Position numbers and translations under genes: made by a program
Part shown: piece after piece, positions 14,948 to 23,939 of the stretch
How positions within the stretch are numbered: the first letter of the stretch is position 1
Layout of the letters: the number at the start of each line of letters is the position of its first letter
Notes under the pieces: generated by a model
Database searches by the model: none
The model's input: only the letters and a program-made list of their open reading frames with translations
Told to the model about the DNA's origin: nothing
DNA from: Allobosea caraganae
GTDB lineage: Bacteria > Pseudomonadota > Alphaproteobacteria > Rhizobiales > Beijerinckiaceae
Assembly: GCF_003351345.1 (NCBI RefSeq)
Contig: NZ_QQTO01000028.1
Coordinates: 1-64,000 of the forward strand
DNA: 64,000 nt
Direction: 5' to 3'

Positions 14948-16057
14948 CTATGCGCTTCTGGCTGGTTCTGGGGCATGATGCCCGGCAGGCGGATGTGCCC
15001 AGGCCATGATCTCCTGGGGCACGCGCCCCAGCGAGACGATCTTCTCGACGGCGCCGCGCTCGATCGCCTCCTTGGGCATGCCGAAGACGACGCTGCTCTC
15101 CTCGTCCTGCGCCAATGTCCTGGCGCCGGCCTTGCGCATTTCGAGCAGGCCGCGGGCGCCGTCATCGCCCATGCCGGTCATGATGATGCCGAGCGCGTTG
15201 GCGCCGGCATATTGCGCGGCCGAGCGGAAGAGCACGTCGACCGAGGGGCGATGGCGCGAGACCGGCGGGCCGTCCTTGATCGCGACATGGTAGCGCGTGC
15301 CGGTGCGCTGCAGCAGCATGTGGCGGTTGCCGGGCGCGATCAGGACGCGGCCGCTCTGGACGTCGTCGCCATCGGCCGCCTCCTTGATCTCCAAGGCGCA
15401 GATGCGGTCGAGCCGGCTGGCGAAGGCGGCGGTGAACTTCTCCGGCATGTGCTGGACGATGACGATGCCGGGGCTGTGCACCGGCAGGACTTCGAGCACC
15501 TCGCGCAAGGTCTCGGTGCCGCCGGTGGAGATGCCGATGCAGACGATGCGGGCGGTGGCCGGCCGGATGCGGGTGGTCACCGGCGGTGGCATGATCACGT
15601 CGGCGGTGAGCTTCTTCTCGACGGCGGCGCGCGGCTCGCGCTTGCGCAGGCGGGCGCTCGCCGCCGCCTTGACGCATTGGCGCAGCCGGTCGGCGGATTC
15701 GAGCAGCGCGTTGCGGGTGTCGACGCGCGGCTTGGGCACGATGTCGAAGGCGCCGGCCTCCAGCGCGTCGAAGAGGGCGCGCGAGCCGGCCTCGGTCAGG
15801 GTCGAGCAGATGATCACCGGGATCGGCCGCTGCGCCATGATCTTGCGCAGGAAGGTCAGCCCGTCCATGCCCGGCATTTCGATGTCGAGGATCATCACGT
15901 CGGGCAGCTCGACCTGGAGCTTGCGGGCGGCGGAATAGGCGTCGGAGGCGGCGCCCATCACCTCGATCTCGGGGTCGTCGCTGAGGATCGCGGTCAGGAC
16001 CTGGCGGACGGAGGCCGAGTCGTCGACGATCAAGACGCGCAAGGGCTTCTTCGTCAT
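14948..16057 (-). CDS. cheB: Chemotaxis protein-glutamate methylesterase CheB
   Basis: A 369-residue protein with an N-terminal receiver domain (phosphoacceptor Asp58 in MILDIEMPGMDG) and a C-terminal methylesterase. The catalytic residues are Ser177 in GISTGG, His203 in QHMPEKFT and Asp299 in MTGMGDDGA. It removes methyl groups from (or deamidates) receptor glutamates when phosphorylated by CheA, giving adaptation. ATG 16057 overlaps the cheR stop by 4 nt (ATGA). Length is normal for the family. Confidence 0.95.
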   Translation of the reverse strand: MTKKPLRVLIVDDSASVRQVLTAILSDDPEIEVMGAASDAYSAARKLQVELPDVMILDIEMPGMDGLTFLRKIMAQRPIPVIICSTLTEAGSRALFDALEAGAFDIVPKPRVDTRNALLESADRLRQCVKAAASARLRKREPRAAVEKKLTADVIMPPPVTTRIRPATARIVCIGISTGGTETLREVLEVLPVHSPGIVIVQHMPEKFTAAFASRLDRICALEIKEAADGDDVQSGRVLIAPGNRHMLLQRTGTRYHVAIKDGPPVSRHRPSVDVLFRSAAQYAGANALGIIMTGMGDDGARGLLEMRKAGARTLAQDEESSVVFGMPKEAIERGAVEKIVSLGRVPQEIMAWAHPPAGHHAPEPARSA

Positions 16058-16926
16058 GCGGCTGTCCTCCCCAGCTTGGCCGCGTCGGCCTGGAATATGG
16101 TCGGCAGGACCTGGCGCAACCCCGGGATGCCGCTGCCGGCCATCGACTCGGAATGGCCGAGCAGCAGGTAGCCGCCGGGCCGCAGATGCGAGATCAGGCG
16201 GCCGATCACCGCCTGCTGCGTCGGCTTGTCGAAATAGATCAGGACGTTGCGGCAGAAGATCACGTCGACGTCGCGGTCGAACGGATATTGCTCGTCCATC
16301 AGGTTCAGCCGGGCGAACTGCGTCATGCGGCGCAGCTCCGGGGCGATGCGGGCGATGTCGCGGCCTGGATCGCGGGCGCACATGACATAGCGCTGCTTCA
16401 TGCCGGCCGGGACGGGCTCGATGACGGCGCGCGAGTAGATCGCGGTGCGCGCCTCCTGCAGGGCCTCGGTCGAGATGTCGGTGCCAAGGATCGAGAAGCG
16501 CATGGCGGCGCCGGCCGCGACCATGTCCTGCAGCACCATGGCGAGCGTGTAGACCTCCGGCCCGGTCGAGCAGGCGGCGCTCCAGATCTTCAGGTTCGCC
16601 GGCCGGCGGCGCTGGCTCGCGACCAGCGTCGGGACAGCCACGTTGCGCAGGAAGTCGAAATGGCTGGGCTCGCGGAAGAAGTCGGTCTTGTTGGTGGTGA
16701 CGCAGTCGATCAGGTGGATCAGCTCGTCCTGGAGATGGCCGCGCTCGAAGAGATGCGCGCCGTAATCGTTGAGGTCGGCGAGGTTGAGGGCGCGGACGCG
16801 CTTGCGCAGGCGGCCCTCGACCATGGTGCGCTTGGTCAGCGGCAGCCTGATGCCGACGCGGGTTTCGATGACTTCGGCTACGGCCTTGAAATAGCGGTCA
16901 CTCAAGTGACCAAGCGGATCCGACAT
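16054..16926 (-). CDS. cheR: Chemotaxis protein methyltransferase CheR
   Basis: A 290-residue S-adenosylmethionine-dependent methyltransferase for receptor glutamates. There is an N-terminal helical domain (to about residue 90), then the SAM-binding core with WSAACSTGPEVYTLAM and GTDIS. The DVIFCRNVLIYFD block is also typical of CheR. The TTNKTDFFREP block is the conserved substrate-proximal segment. In the motif I region the usual 'GEEPYS' reads 'GPEVYT'. I chose ATG 16926 (MSDPLGH...). A TTG at 16947 overlapping the cheW stop is also possible and would add 7 residues. It overlaps cheB by 4 nt. Confidence 0.93.
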   Translation of the reverse strand: MSDPLGHLSDRYFKAVAEVIETRVGIRLPLTKRTMVEGRLRKRVRALNLADLNDYGAHLFERGHLQDELIHLIDCVTTNKTDFFREPSHFDFLRNVAVPTLVASQRRRPANLKIWSAACSTGPEVYTLAMVLQDMVAAGAAMRFSILGTDISTEALQEARTAIYSRAVIEPVPAGMKQRYVMCARDPGRDIARIAPELRRMTQFARLNLMDEQYPFDRDVDVIFCRNVLIYFDKPTQQAVIGRLISHLRPGGYLLLGHSESMAGSGIPGLRQVLPTIFQADAAKLGRTAA

Positions 16927-16943
16927 CGGCTCTGTCCGGTTGG

Positions 16944-17414
16944 TCAAGCGGCTGCGGCCGCGAGCAGGGGGGCGTCGTCCGAGGCCATCAGGCGCTCCAG
17001 ATCGAAGATCACGATGAAGGCCTCGCCCTTGCGGCCGATGCCGGCGATGTAGTTCGACTGCCAGCGGCCGCCGACGTCGGGGGCCGGCTCGGTCGCGTCG
17101 TCGTCGAGCCCGGTGACCTCGAAGACCCGGTCGGCGACGAAGCCGACGCCCTGCGTGCGGCCGTTCAGCGGCACGTCGAGGATGATGATGCGGGTCGCCT
17201 CCGTCGGGTCGACGCGGGGCAGGCCGAGCTTGGTGCGCAGGTCGACGATCGGATAGCCGGCGCCGCGGACGTCGATCATCCCAAGCAGGAAGGCCGGCGC
17301 GTGCGGCAGATGCGCGATCGGGCGCATGTCCAAAATCTCGCGGACGTAGCGGATGTCGATGCCGAAGAGCTCGCGGTCGATGCCGAGCGTCAGGTATTGG
17401 GCGGTGTCGGCCAT
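16944..17414 (-). CDS. cheW: Chemotaxis coupling protein CheW (first copy)
   Basis: A 156-residue CheW with the usual two beta-barrel subdomains. The opening YLTLGIDRELFGIDIRYV, the LLGMIDVRGAGYPIVDLR block and the closing IAGIGRKGEAFIVIFDLERL are diagnostic. It links receptors to CheA. Two cheW genes in one operon suggest different receptor sets or stoichiometric tuning. A strong hairpin (17459-17490) separates this gene from the receptor gene upstream, so cheW-cheR-cheB may be expressed at a lower level or from their own promoter. Confidence 0.93.
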   Translation of the reverse strand: MADTAQYLTLGIDRELFGIDIRYVREILDMRPIAHLPHAPAFLLGMIDVRGAGYPIVDLRTKLGLPRVDPTEATRIIILDVPLNGRTQGVGFVADRVFEVTGLDDDATEPAPDVGGRWQSNYIAGIGRKGEAFIVIFDLERLMASDDAPLLAAAAA

Positions 17415-17458
17415 GACGGGCTCCGATGGCGCGGGAGAGACAGGCGGGACGTGATGCT

Positions 17459-17490
17459 GCTCCGGCCTCGCCCGAGAGCGAGGCCGGAGC
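17459..17490 (-). terminator. GC-rich hairpin between mcp and cheW
   Basis: GCTCCGGCCTCG (17459-17470) and CGAGGCCGGAGC (17479-17490) form a perfect 12-bp stem with an 8-nt loop, 8 nt after the receptor stop codon. No T-tract follows on the minus strand, so it may be an attenuator or a 3' mRNA stabiliser rather than a full terminator. Confidence 0.65.
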
Positions 17491-17498
17491 GATCCGGA

Positions 17499-19655
17499 TC
17501 AGGCGCGGCGGAAGTCGGCGTCGTGCTGGTCGCCGCCCTCGTCGAGGTCGAAGGCGAAGCCGCCATTCGCCGCCTTGGCCGGGCGCGAGGGCTTCAGGAT
17601 CGCGGCCCGCTTCGGCTGGCTGACGCTGGCCATGCTGCTCGCCTTGGCGCGGAGCTGCTTGACGGCGCCGTCGATCGGGGCCGTGCGCAGGTTCTGGTTC
17701 GAGGCGGTGTCGAGCTTGAAGAAGGCGATGGTGGCCTGGAGCTGCTCGGCCTGGGTCGCCAGCTCCTCGGAGGTCGCCGAGACCTGCTCTGAAGCCGCGG
17801 CGTTCTGCTGGGTCACCTTGTCGAGCTGCTGGATCGCCTGGTTGATCTGCGAGGAGCCGACATCCTGCTCGCGGCAGGCGGCGGTGATCTCCTCGACCAG
17901 CTCGGCGGTCTTCTTGATGTCGGGCACCAGCTTGCCGAGCATGGCGCCGGCCTCCTGCGCGACCTTGACCGTGTCGACCGAGAGCGTGCCGATCTCGGCC
18001 GCGGCAGCCTGGCTGCGCTCGGCGAGCTTGCGCACCTCGGAGGCGACCACCGCGAAGCCCTTGCCGTGCTCGCCGGCCCGGGCCGCCTCGACAGCGGCGT
18101 TGAGGGCGAGCAGGTCGGTCTGGCGGGCGATCTCCTGGACGATGTTGATCTTGGCGGCGATGGTCTGCATCGCTTCCACCGCGCGGCCGACGGCGACGCC
18201 GCTGGCCTCGGCGTCCTTGGCCGATTGCGAGGCGATCTTCTCGGTCTGGCTGGCGTTCTCGGCGTTCTGCTTCACGTTGGCGGCCATCTCCTCCATCGAG
18301 GAGGAGGCCTCCTCGGTGGACGCGGCCTGTTCGGTCGAGCCCTGCGAGAGCTGCTCGGCGCTGGCCGAGAGCTCCTGGCTGCCGGCCGAGACGTTCTGGG
18401 CCGCGCTCGTCGCCTGCGCCACGATGGTGCGCAGCTTCTCCAGCATGTTCTCCAGCGCGATGCCGAGCCGGTCCTTGTCGGAGAGGCGCTTGGCGTCGAC
18501 CGTCAGGTCGCCGTTCGAGATCGAGTCGGCGACGGCTGCGGTGGCGTTGAGGTTGGCCGTCATCGCGGTCAGCGCGGCGACAAGGTCGCCGATCTCGTCC
18601 TTGCTCTTGACCTCGATGGTCTTGCTGAGGTCGCCGATCGCAACGGCGTTGGCTAGGCCGACGGCGCTGGCGAGACCGCGGCTGATGTTGAGGGCGATCC
18701 AGGTCGCGGCGGCAATGGCGAAGAGGATCGAGCCGATGACGATGCCGAGCAGCACCATCTTGGCGGTCTCGCTCTGCGAGCGGGCCGAGGCGACCGAGGC
18801 GGTGACGCGGTCCTTGGCGAGGCCGATATACTCGTCGAGCGCGGCGTTGGCGTCGACGACGGCCATGCGGCCCTCGCCCTCGGAAAGTGCCTCGGCGCGC
18901 AGGTTGCCGCCCTGGCCGTTGAGCTGGACGACGCGGTCGAGCGCCTTGGCATATTGCTCGACGGCGTCGGTCAGCGCGACCGGCAGGCCGGCTTGCGCCG
19001 TGACCGCCTTGCGCAGGTCGGCGAGCAGGTCGCCGGCGGTCTTGGTGCGGCGCTCCAGCTCCTCCAGCGCGTTGGAGGCGAGCGCGATGTTCACCTCGCC
19101 CCAGAGGTTGGCGAGCTTGAGCTGGATCGCCTGCGCCGCGACCGAGTTCTCGCGGCTGGTATCGGCGACGACGCGGCCGACGGCGGTCTCGGCCGCCTGG
19201 AAGGCGGTGCGGCCGTCGGCGAGCATCAGGATGCGGGCGCGGTTGCTCGAATTGGTGCGGGCGAACTTGATCAGCTCGTCGCGGACCTTGGTCTGGCGCT
19301 CGTCGGCCAGGTTGAACTTCTCCATGATCCGGCGCCCCTCGGGGGTCGTGATCACGGCCAGCAGCTCGTCGCGCTGCTTGCGGTAGGTGACGCGCTGGCC
19401 CTGGATGTCGGCGGCGAGCTTCTCGATCTCGGCATCGTCCTCGGCGAGGATGATGTTCTTCTCGGTGCGGACGATCTGCAGCAGCGAAGCCTTCAGGCTG
19501 TTGGCCATGTCCTGGCGCGAGGCCAGCGCCGCGACCTCCTGCGTATCCTCGGCGAGGTCCGACATCTTCACATAGGCGACCCCACCGGCAACCATCAGCA
19601 GGGAGATGATGACGCCGAAGGCGCCAGCAAGCTTGGCTTTGATCGTAAGTCTCAT
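17499..19655 (-). CDS. Methyl-accepting chemotaxis protein
   Basis: A 718-residue transmembrane chemoreceptor. TM1 is at about 8-28, a roughly 270-residue periplasmic helical domain spans about 30-298, and TM2 is at about 300-322. A HAMP region follows (about 325-380, with [19 protein letters not shown]), then a second short HAMP-like turn ([17 protein letters not shown]) and the signalling domain. The signalling tip reads [20 protein letters not shown] with [13 protein letters not shown]. Methylation-site-like Glu/Gln-Glu/Gln pairs occur around [17 protein letters not shown]. There is no C-terminal NWETF-type tether; the tail (DFRRA) is basic/polar. ATG 19655 has GGGGGC just upstream. The ligand is unknown. 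It is embedded between the two cheW genes, so it is the cognate receptor of this pathway. Confidence 0.93.
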   Translation of the reverse strand: MRLTIKAKLAGAFGVIISLLMVAGGVAYVKMSDLAEDTQEVAALASRQDMANSLKASLLQIVRTEKNIILAEDDAEIEKLAADIQGQRVTYRKQRDELLAVITTPEGRRIMEKFNLADERQTKVRDELIKFARTNSSNRARILMLADGRTAFQAAETAVGRVVADTSRENSVAAQAIQLKLANLWGEVNIALASNALEELERRTKTAGDLLADLRKAVTAQAGLPVALTDAVEQYAKALDRVVQLNGQGGNLRAEALSEGEGRMAVVDANAALDEYIGLAKDRVTASVASARSQSETAKMVLLGIVIGSILFAIAAATWIALNISRGLASAVGLANAVAIGDLSKTIEVKSKDEIGDLVAALTAMTANLNATAAVADSISNGDLTVDAKRLSDKDRLGIALENMLEKLRTIVAQATSAAQNVSAGSQELSASAEQLSQGSTEQAASTEEASSSMEEMAANVKQNAENASQTEKIASQSAKDAEASGVAVGRAVEAMQTIAAKINIVQEIARQTDLLALNAAVEAARAGEHGKGFAVVASEVRKLAERSQAAAAEIGTLSVDTVKVAQEAGAMLGKLVPDIKKTAELVEEITAACREQDVGSSQINQAIQQLDKVTQQNAAASEQVSATSEELATQAEQLQATIAFFKLDTASNQNLRTAPIDGAVKQLRAKASSMASVSQPKRAAILKPSRPAKAANGGFAFDLDEGGDQHDADFRRA

Positions 19656-19711
19656 GTTAGCCCCCAAAAACACAACGCGAGGATATCCGGCTGGTACAGC
19701 GCCCTGCCGCA

Positions 19712-20179
19712 TCAATTCAGGATCTGTTCCATGTTCGGAACAATGACGAACTCGTCGTTCCACTTGGTGATGAAGTGGACGAATTCAGGCTTCCAGTGCA
19801 TGCCCAGGCGCGGCGTCTGCTGGGTCTGGGCCCTGGAGATCTCGGTGACTTCGTAGACCTTGTCGGCGATGATCCCGACGGTGACCGGGTCGCCGTCGAT
19901 CTCGATGTCGATCACGACGATGCGGGTGTCGGCGGTCTCAGGCCGGTGCGGCATGCCGAAGCGCACGCGTATGTCGGCGAGCGGCACGACGTTGCCGCGC
20001 ACGTTGATCAGCGAGGGCAGGAAGGCGCGCGCGCCGGCGACCTTGGTGGTCGGCACGGGGTCGATGATCTCGCGCACCAGCCCGGCTTCGAGCGCGAAGA
20101 TCTCGCTGCCGAGTCCGACCATCACGACCTGCATGGCGTCGGCGACGGCTGCGCCGGCTTGCGTCTGAATCGCGTCCAT
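19712..20179 (-). CDS. cheW: Chemotaxis coupling protein CheW (second copy)
   Basis: A 155-residue CheW. Diagnostic blocks are [21 protein letters not shown], shown here by its parts [10 protein letters not shown] and [28 protein letters not shown] and the Ile-rich [25 protein letters not shown] also match. Its ATG overlaps the cheA stop as TGATG (shared base 20179), so it is translationally coupled to cheA. It differs clearly from the other CheW (16944-17414), for example in a shorter tail ending NMEQILN, so this is not a recent duplication. Confidence 0.93.
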   Translation of the reverse strand: MDAIQTQAGAAVADAMQVVMVGLGSEIFALEAGLVREIIDPVPTTKVAGARAFLPSLINVRGNVVPLADIRVRFGMPHRPETADTRIVVIDIEIDGDPVTVGIIADKVYEVTEISRAQTQQTPRLGMHWKPEFVHFITKWNDEFVIVPNMEQILN

Positions 20180-22200
20180 CAGGCAGCCTCCGCCGGCTTT
20201 TCGCTTTCGGCCTTGGCCTGGCCGAGGGTGACGAGCTGGGCGACGTCGAGGATCAGTGCGGCCGAGCCATCGCCGAGGATGGTGGCGCCGGAGAACATCG
20301 TGACGTCCGCGTGCAGCTTGGAGAGCGACTTGATCACGGTCTGGTGGCTGCCGATGATCTGGTCGACGACGAGGCCGATGCGGGTGTCGCCCTTCGAGGT
20401 GATGATGATCTTCTGGTGCTGGTCGGCCTCGCCTTCGGCGTCGAACAGGTCGCGCAGGCGCAGGAAGGGCACGAGGTCGCCGCGCACGTTGAGGAAGTTG
20501 CGGCCGCGCGCCCGGGCATCGTCCGCCGCGGTGAGCTCGACGCATTCCTCGACGGCCGAGAGCGGGATGATGTAGCGGCCGTCGCCGACGCGGGTGAGCA
20601 GGCCCTCGATGATGGCGAGCGTCAGCGGCAGGCGCAGCGTCACCGTGGTGCCGTTACCGGGCCGGGTCGAGAGCTCGATCGAGCCGCGCAGGGATTCGAT
20701 GGTGCGTTTGACCACGTCCATGCCGACGCCGCGGCCCGACAGGGTCGAGATCGTCTTGGCCGTCGAGAAGCCGGGATGGAACAGGAACTGGTAGATGTCC
20801 TGGTCGCTCATCGCGGCGCCCGGCGCGAGCAGGCCCTGCTCCTCGGCCTTGGCCCGGATGCGGGCGGCGTCGAGCCCGGCGCCGTCATCGGTCACGGTGA
20901 CCAGCACCTGCGCGCCGACATAGCGGGCGGCGAGTTCGATGCGGCCGGTCGCATCCTTGGCGGTGCCGGCGCGCTGCTCGGGGCCTTCGATGCCATGGTC
21001 GATGGCGTTGCGGATGAGGTGGACCAACGGATCGGCCAGGCGCTCGATCATGGTCTTGTCGAGCTCGGTGTCCTCGCCGACCGTGACGAACTCGACCGGC
21101 TTGGCGAGGTCGCGCGAGAGGTCGTGGACGAGGCGGCGGAAGCGGCCGAAGAGCGAGCCCATCGGCACCATGCGCACGCCCATGGTCGAGTCACGCAGGC
21201 CGGAGGCGAGACGCTCGATCTCCTCGGCGATCGCCTTGATGGCGATGTCGCTGCCGGAATGGGCGAGCTGGCTCAGCCGGGCCTGGGCGATGACGAGCTC
21301 GCCGACGCGGTCCATCAGCTCGTCCAGGCGCTCGGCCTGGACGCGCACGGTTGAGGTCTTGTCCTCGGCGCGGCGGTTGAACTCGACTTTTTCGGTGACA
21401 GGCTCGGGAGCGGGCGCTGCTTTCGGCGCGACCGCGGCCGCGGCCGGGGGCGCCATGACGATCGCCTCCGGCGGGAGAGCTTCCTCCAGCAGCCCGCCAT
21501 CGGCGAGAACCGGCTCGATCGTGAGCTTCATCTCGTCGCGGACGAACATGAAGACGTCCTCGATCGCGTCGACGCCGCAATCGCTGGTCAGCAGGACGTC
21601 CCAGGTGACGAGGCAGGTCTCCGGATCGAGCGCGTCGAGTTCAGGGACGTTGTCGAGGTTGGCGAGAACCGCGCAGGGGCCGAGCGCGCGCAGGTCGTCG
21701 AGCAAGGCGAGAGGGTTGGTGCCGTTGCGCAGGATGTCGGGCTCGTAGGCGATGCCGATGCGCCAGCCGGTCTGGTTGGTGGCGACGCCCGCGGCCGGAG
21801 CGGCCGAGCTCGCTGCACCGGGCGCGTCCGGCACGCTGACGAAGCGCTTGAGGTCGTCCAAAATGGCCTCGCCGATGATCGCGTCGGTGCTGCTCGGATC
21901 CTCGATCAGCGCGCGGATATAGTCCTTGGCGGCAAGCGCCACCGAGACGATGTCGCGGTTGGCCTCGATCTCGCCCTTGCGGATCAGGTCGAAGGCGGTC
22001 TCGAAGTCGTGGGTGAAGGCTGCGACCTGCTCGAAGCCGAACATGGCGCCCGAGCCCTTGATGGTGTGCAGGGCGCGGAAGGCGGTGTCGATCAGCTCGC
22101 GGTCCTGCGGCGTCTGGCTCAGGTCGAGCAGCGCGAGTTCGAGGCTGTCGAGCAGCTCGGCGGCTTCCTGGCGGAAGGTCTCGGTGGGATCGAGTTCCAT
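20179..22200 (-). CDS. cheA: Chemotaxis histidine kinase CheA
   Basis: A 673-residue CheA. The P1/Hpt domain has His45 in FRALHTIKGSG. A roughly 100-residue P2-like segment (about 145-245) contains WRIGIAYEPDILRNG. The dimerisation domain (about 285-345) is followed by the ATPase, with NAIDHGIEGPEQR, DDGAGLD and GRGVGMDVV. The CheW-like P5 regulatory domain fills the C-terminus (RYIIPLSAVEE, RGDLVPFLRLRDLF). It phosphorylates CheY (next gene upstream) and CheB. Start and stop are both 1-nt TGATG-type overlaps with cheY and cheW. Confidence 0.96.
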   Translation of the reverse strand: MELDPTETFRQEAAELLDSLELALLDLSQTPQDRELIDTAFRALHTIKGSGAMFGFEQVAAFTHDFETAFDLIRKGEIEANRDIVSVALAAKDYIRALIEDPSSTDAIIGEAILDDLKRFVSVPDAPGAASSAAPAAGVATNQTGWRIGIAYEPDILRNGTNPLALLDDLRALGPCAVLANLDNVPELDALDPETCLVTWDVLLTSDCGVDAIEDVFMFVRDEMKLTIEPVLADGGLLEEALPPEAIVMAPPAAAAVAPKAAPAPEPVTEKVEFNRRAEDKTSTVRVQAERLDELMDRVGELVIAQARLSQLAHSGSDIAIKAIAEEIERLASGLRDSTMGVRMVPMGSLFGRFRRLVHDLSRDLAKPVEFVTVGEDTELDKTMIERLADPLVHLIRNAIDHGIEGPEQRAGTAKDATGRIELAARYVGAQVLVTVTDDGAGLDAARIRAKAEEQGLLAPGAAMSDQDIYQFLFHPGFSTAKTISTLSGRGVGMDVVKRTIESLRGSIELSTRPGNGTTVTLRLPLTLAIIEGLLTRVGDGRYIIPLSAVEECVELTAADDARARGRNFLNVRGDLVPFLRLRDLFDAEGEADQHQKIIITSKGDTRIGLVVDQIIGSHQTVIKSLSKLHADVTMFSGATILGDGSAALILDVAQLVTLGQAKAESEKPAEAA

Positions 22201-22565
22201 CAGGCGCGCACCAGCTTGGCGACCACAGCGAGAAGCTGCTCGGGCTTGAACGGCTTGGTGATCCAGCCGGTGGCGCCGGCGGCCTTGGCCTCCTGCTTCA
22301 CGGAATCGTCGGATTCGGTGGTGAGGAAGACGATGGGAACGCCGACGAAGGCGGGCAGCGCCCGCATCGCCCTGATCATCTCCATGCCGTTCATCACGGG
22401 CATGTTGAGGTCGGTGATGACGAGGTCGAATTTCTGCGTCTTGCCGACGGCAAGGCCGGCGGCGCCGTCTGCGGCCTCGGCGACGTTATGGCCCTCGGGC
22501 GCCAGCACCAGCTTGATCATCTGGCGAATACTGGGCGAATCGTCGACTGTCAGCACATTGGCCAT
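22200..22565 (-). CDS. cheY: Chemotaxis response regulator CheY
   Basis: A 121-residue single-domain receiver. The acidic pair is at Asp8-Asp9 (VDDSPS), the phosphoacceptor is Asp52 in VITDLNMPVMNG, the conserved Thr lies in FLTTES, and Lys lies in WITKPFKPEQL. The opening VLTVDDSPSIRQMI and the closing KPFKPEQLLAVV are typical of operon-encoded CheY. It may act on the flagellar motor or, in other systems, on a non-motility output. No flagellar genes are in the window, so the output cannot be settled. Confidence 0.94.
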   Translation of the reverse strand: MANVLTVDDSPSIRQMIKLVLAPEGHNVAEAADGAAGLAVGKTQKFDLVITDLNMPVMNGMEMIRAMRALPAFVGVPIVFLTTESDDSVKQEAKAAGATGWITKPFKPEQLLAVVAKLVRA

Positions 22566-22590
22566 GGCTGCCCCCTCAAGCTCGCATGGT

Positions 22591-22869
22591 CTAGGAATTG
22601 GCGGATGGAAGTTGCAGCCCGGCCCGCGCCAGCGCGTCTTGCAGGGGCGGCGAGATCGCGGAGATATCGAGGCGCCTTTGCTTGGCCCGGGCGGTCTTCA
22701 ACGCTGAGGCCAGGAGCTGCAGGCAGGTGATGTCGGCCTGCTGTACTTGCGTGGCATCGATCGCGATGTCGCCAGCCCCGGCGAAGGCGATGCGCAAGGC
22801 GTCATATTGCGCGCGGCTGGCGCTGATCCTGCTGTCTACTGGCAGAATGATCGAATTTCTTTCATTCAT
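22591..22869 (-). CDS. STAS-domain protein
   Basis: A 92-residue single STAS domain, the anti-sigma-factor-antagonist fold also found as MlaB. The pattern 'ITCLQLLASALKTARAKQRRL' is represented by DATQVQQADITCLQLLASA, where the usual phosphorylatable Ser of 'D.S.VDSSGL..L' is replaced: the site reads QQADITCLQLL. It is the first gene of the che operon, 25 nt before cheY. A STAS gene heading a che cluster recurs in alphaproteobacteria, and an anti-sigma or scaffold role has been suggested for such genes. No partner kinase is adjacent. The function here is unknown. Confidence 0.8.
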   Translation of the reverse strand: MNERNSIILPVDSRISASRAQYDALRIAFAGAGDIAIDATQVQQADITCLQLLASALKTARAKQRRLDISAISPPLQDALARAGLQLPSANS

Positions 22870-22893
22870 CTGCGGTAGTCCTAGTCGTTAACA

Positions 22894-22928
22894 GGCGGTA
22901 AAAGTAGTTTTAATCAGTTCTTACCGCC
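22894..22928 (-). promoter_or_regulatory. Inverted repeat GGCGGTAA-N19-TTACCGCC before the che operon
   Basis: Perfect 8-bp arms at 22894-22901 and 22921-22928 lie 25-59 nt upstream of the STAS start codon, within an AT-rich stretch (22885-22960) that must carry the operon promoter. The 27-nt centre-to-centre spacing could suit a dimeric regulator or form a 5'-UTR hairpin. The rest of the gap to 23133 is GC-rich and shows no convincing gene. Confidence 0.5.
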
Positions 22929-23133
22929 ATTTAATACGATATAAATCTTAATAGAACGCTACGTCATGATTCAGATTGGGACAATTTTCAGTTGCGTCAT
23001 GTCGCCGCGTTTCGCGCGGAAACGCTGCGCGCGCAGGGGCTTGCGCCTGGGCGGAGGGACGGAACAGCTGATCGCGCGGCATACCATGCCGTGCAGCATC
23101 ACCAGCGGAGGTTGAGCGGGGCTGATCTGGCGA

Positions 23134-23152
23134 GAAGGCCCTTAGGGCCTTC
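23134..23152 (-). terminator. Hairpin after the nitrate/taurine-type ABC operon
   Basis: GAAGGCCC and GGGCCTTC pair perfectly around TTA, 37 nt beyond the stop of the last permease gene. There is no T-run on the minus strand, so it is a candidate terminator only. Confidence 0.5.
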
Positions 23153-23189
23153 GACGAGGATTTCAGCCGGGCAGCCCCGGCCGATCCGG

Positions 23190-23939
23190 TCAGGAGCGGG
23201 CGTAGAGCCGCTGGTTCAGGGCGAGCAGCACGACGCTGGCCGTGCCGGCGAAGACGGTCAGGAGCAGGGTCAGCGTCATGATCAGGTCGACATTGTGCAG
23301 GCCGATCGCGCTCATCAGCAGGAAGCCGAGCCCGCGCTGCGAGGCGAACATCTCACCCAAGAGCGTGCCGATCAGCGTCAGCGAGAAGCCGATGCGCAGG
23401 CCGGCGAAGATTTCGGGCAGGGCGGCCGGGACGATGATGCGCGCGATCATGTCGAGGGGCGTGAGGCCCATGACGTGGCCGGTCTTAATGTAGACGCGCT
23501 TGACGTTGCGCACCGCCGTAATGGTGAAGAGCGCGATCGGGATGACGCCGTGGATCGTGCCGAAGGCGACCTTCGAGGACATGCCGAGGCCGAAGGCGAG
23601 CAGCAGGATCGGGTAGAGCGTGATCTTCGGGATCGAGTAGAGCGCGACCAGCATCGGCTCGAACACGTCGCTGAGGAAGCGGCTGGCGCCGAGCGTGAAG
23701 CCGATGCTCAGGCCGATCACGACCGCCAGCAGCAGGGCGAGGCCGAAAGCCTTGCTGGTCTCGGCGAGATGCGCCGCGAATTGCGGTGTCGAGGTGAACT
23801 TGGCGGCGAAGGCGAGCGTCTGGAGCGGGGAGCGCAGCGCAACGTCGCCGACGACCCAGTAGAGCGCCTGCCAGGCGACCAGGACGACCACGATCAGCGT
23901 CAGCGTGTTGCGCAGGAGTTGGCCGGTTTGCGGGTTCAT
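23190..23939 (-). CDS. ABC transporter permease (nitrate/sulfonate/taurine type)
   Basis: A 249-residue inner-membrane permease of the SsuC/TauC/NrtB family with about six membrane helices. The EAA-type cytoplasmic loop is visible as GLTPLDMIARIIVPAALPEI, which contacts the ATPase. The downstream GLRIGFSLTLIGTLLGEMF block is characteristic of the family. Its ATG overlaps the preceding permease stop by 4 nt. The two different permeases in this operon form a heterodimeric channel; the substrate is unknown. Confidence 0.92.
   Translation of the reverse strand: MNPQTGQLLRNTLTLIVVVLVAWQALYWVVGDVALRSPLQTLAFAAKFTSTPQFAAHLAETSKAFGLALLLAVVIGLSIGFTLGASRFLSDVFEPMLVALYSIPKITLYPILLLAFGLGMSSKVAFGTIHGVIPIALFTITAVRNVKRVYIKTGHVMGLTPLDMIARIIVPAALPEIFAGLRIGFSLTLIGTLLGEMFASQRGLGFLLMSAIGLHNVDLIMTLTLLLTVFAGTASVVLLALNQRLYARS

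Noticed and set aside
16945..16947. TTG start for cheR overlapping the cheW stop
   Set aside because: Possible by overlap, but ATG 16926 gives the usual CheR N-terminus; recorded as an alternative in the gene entry.
17575..19386. 603-codon plus-strand frame opposite the methyl-accepting chemotaxis protein
   Set aside because: Ser/Ala-rich frame mirroring the receptor's own codon bias; the receptor signature is on the minus strand.
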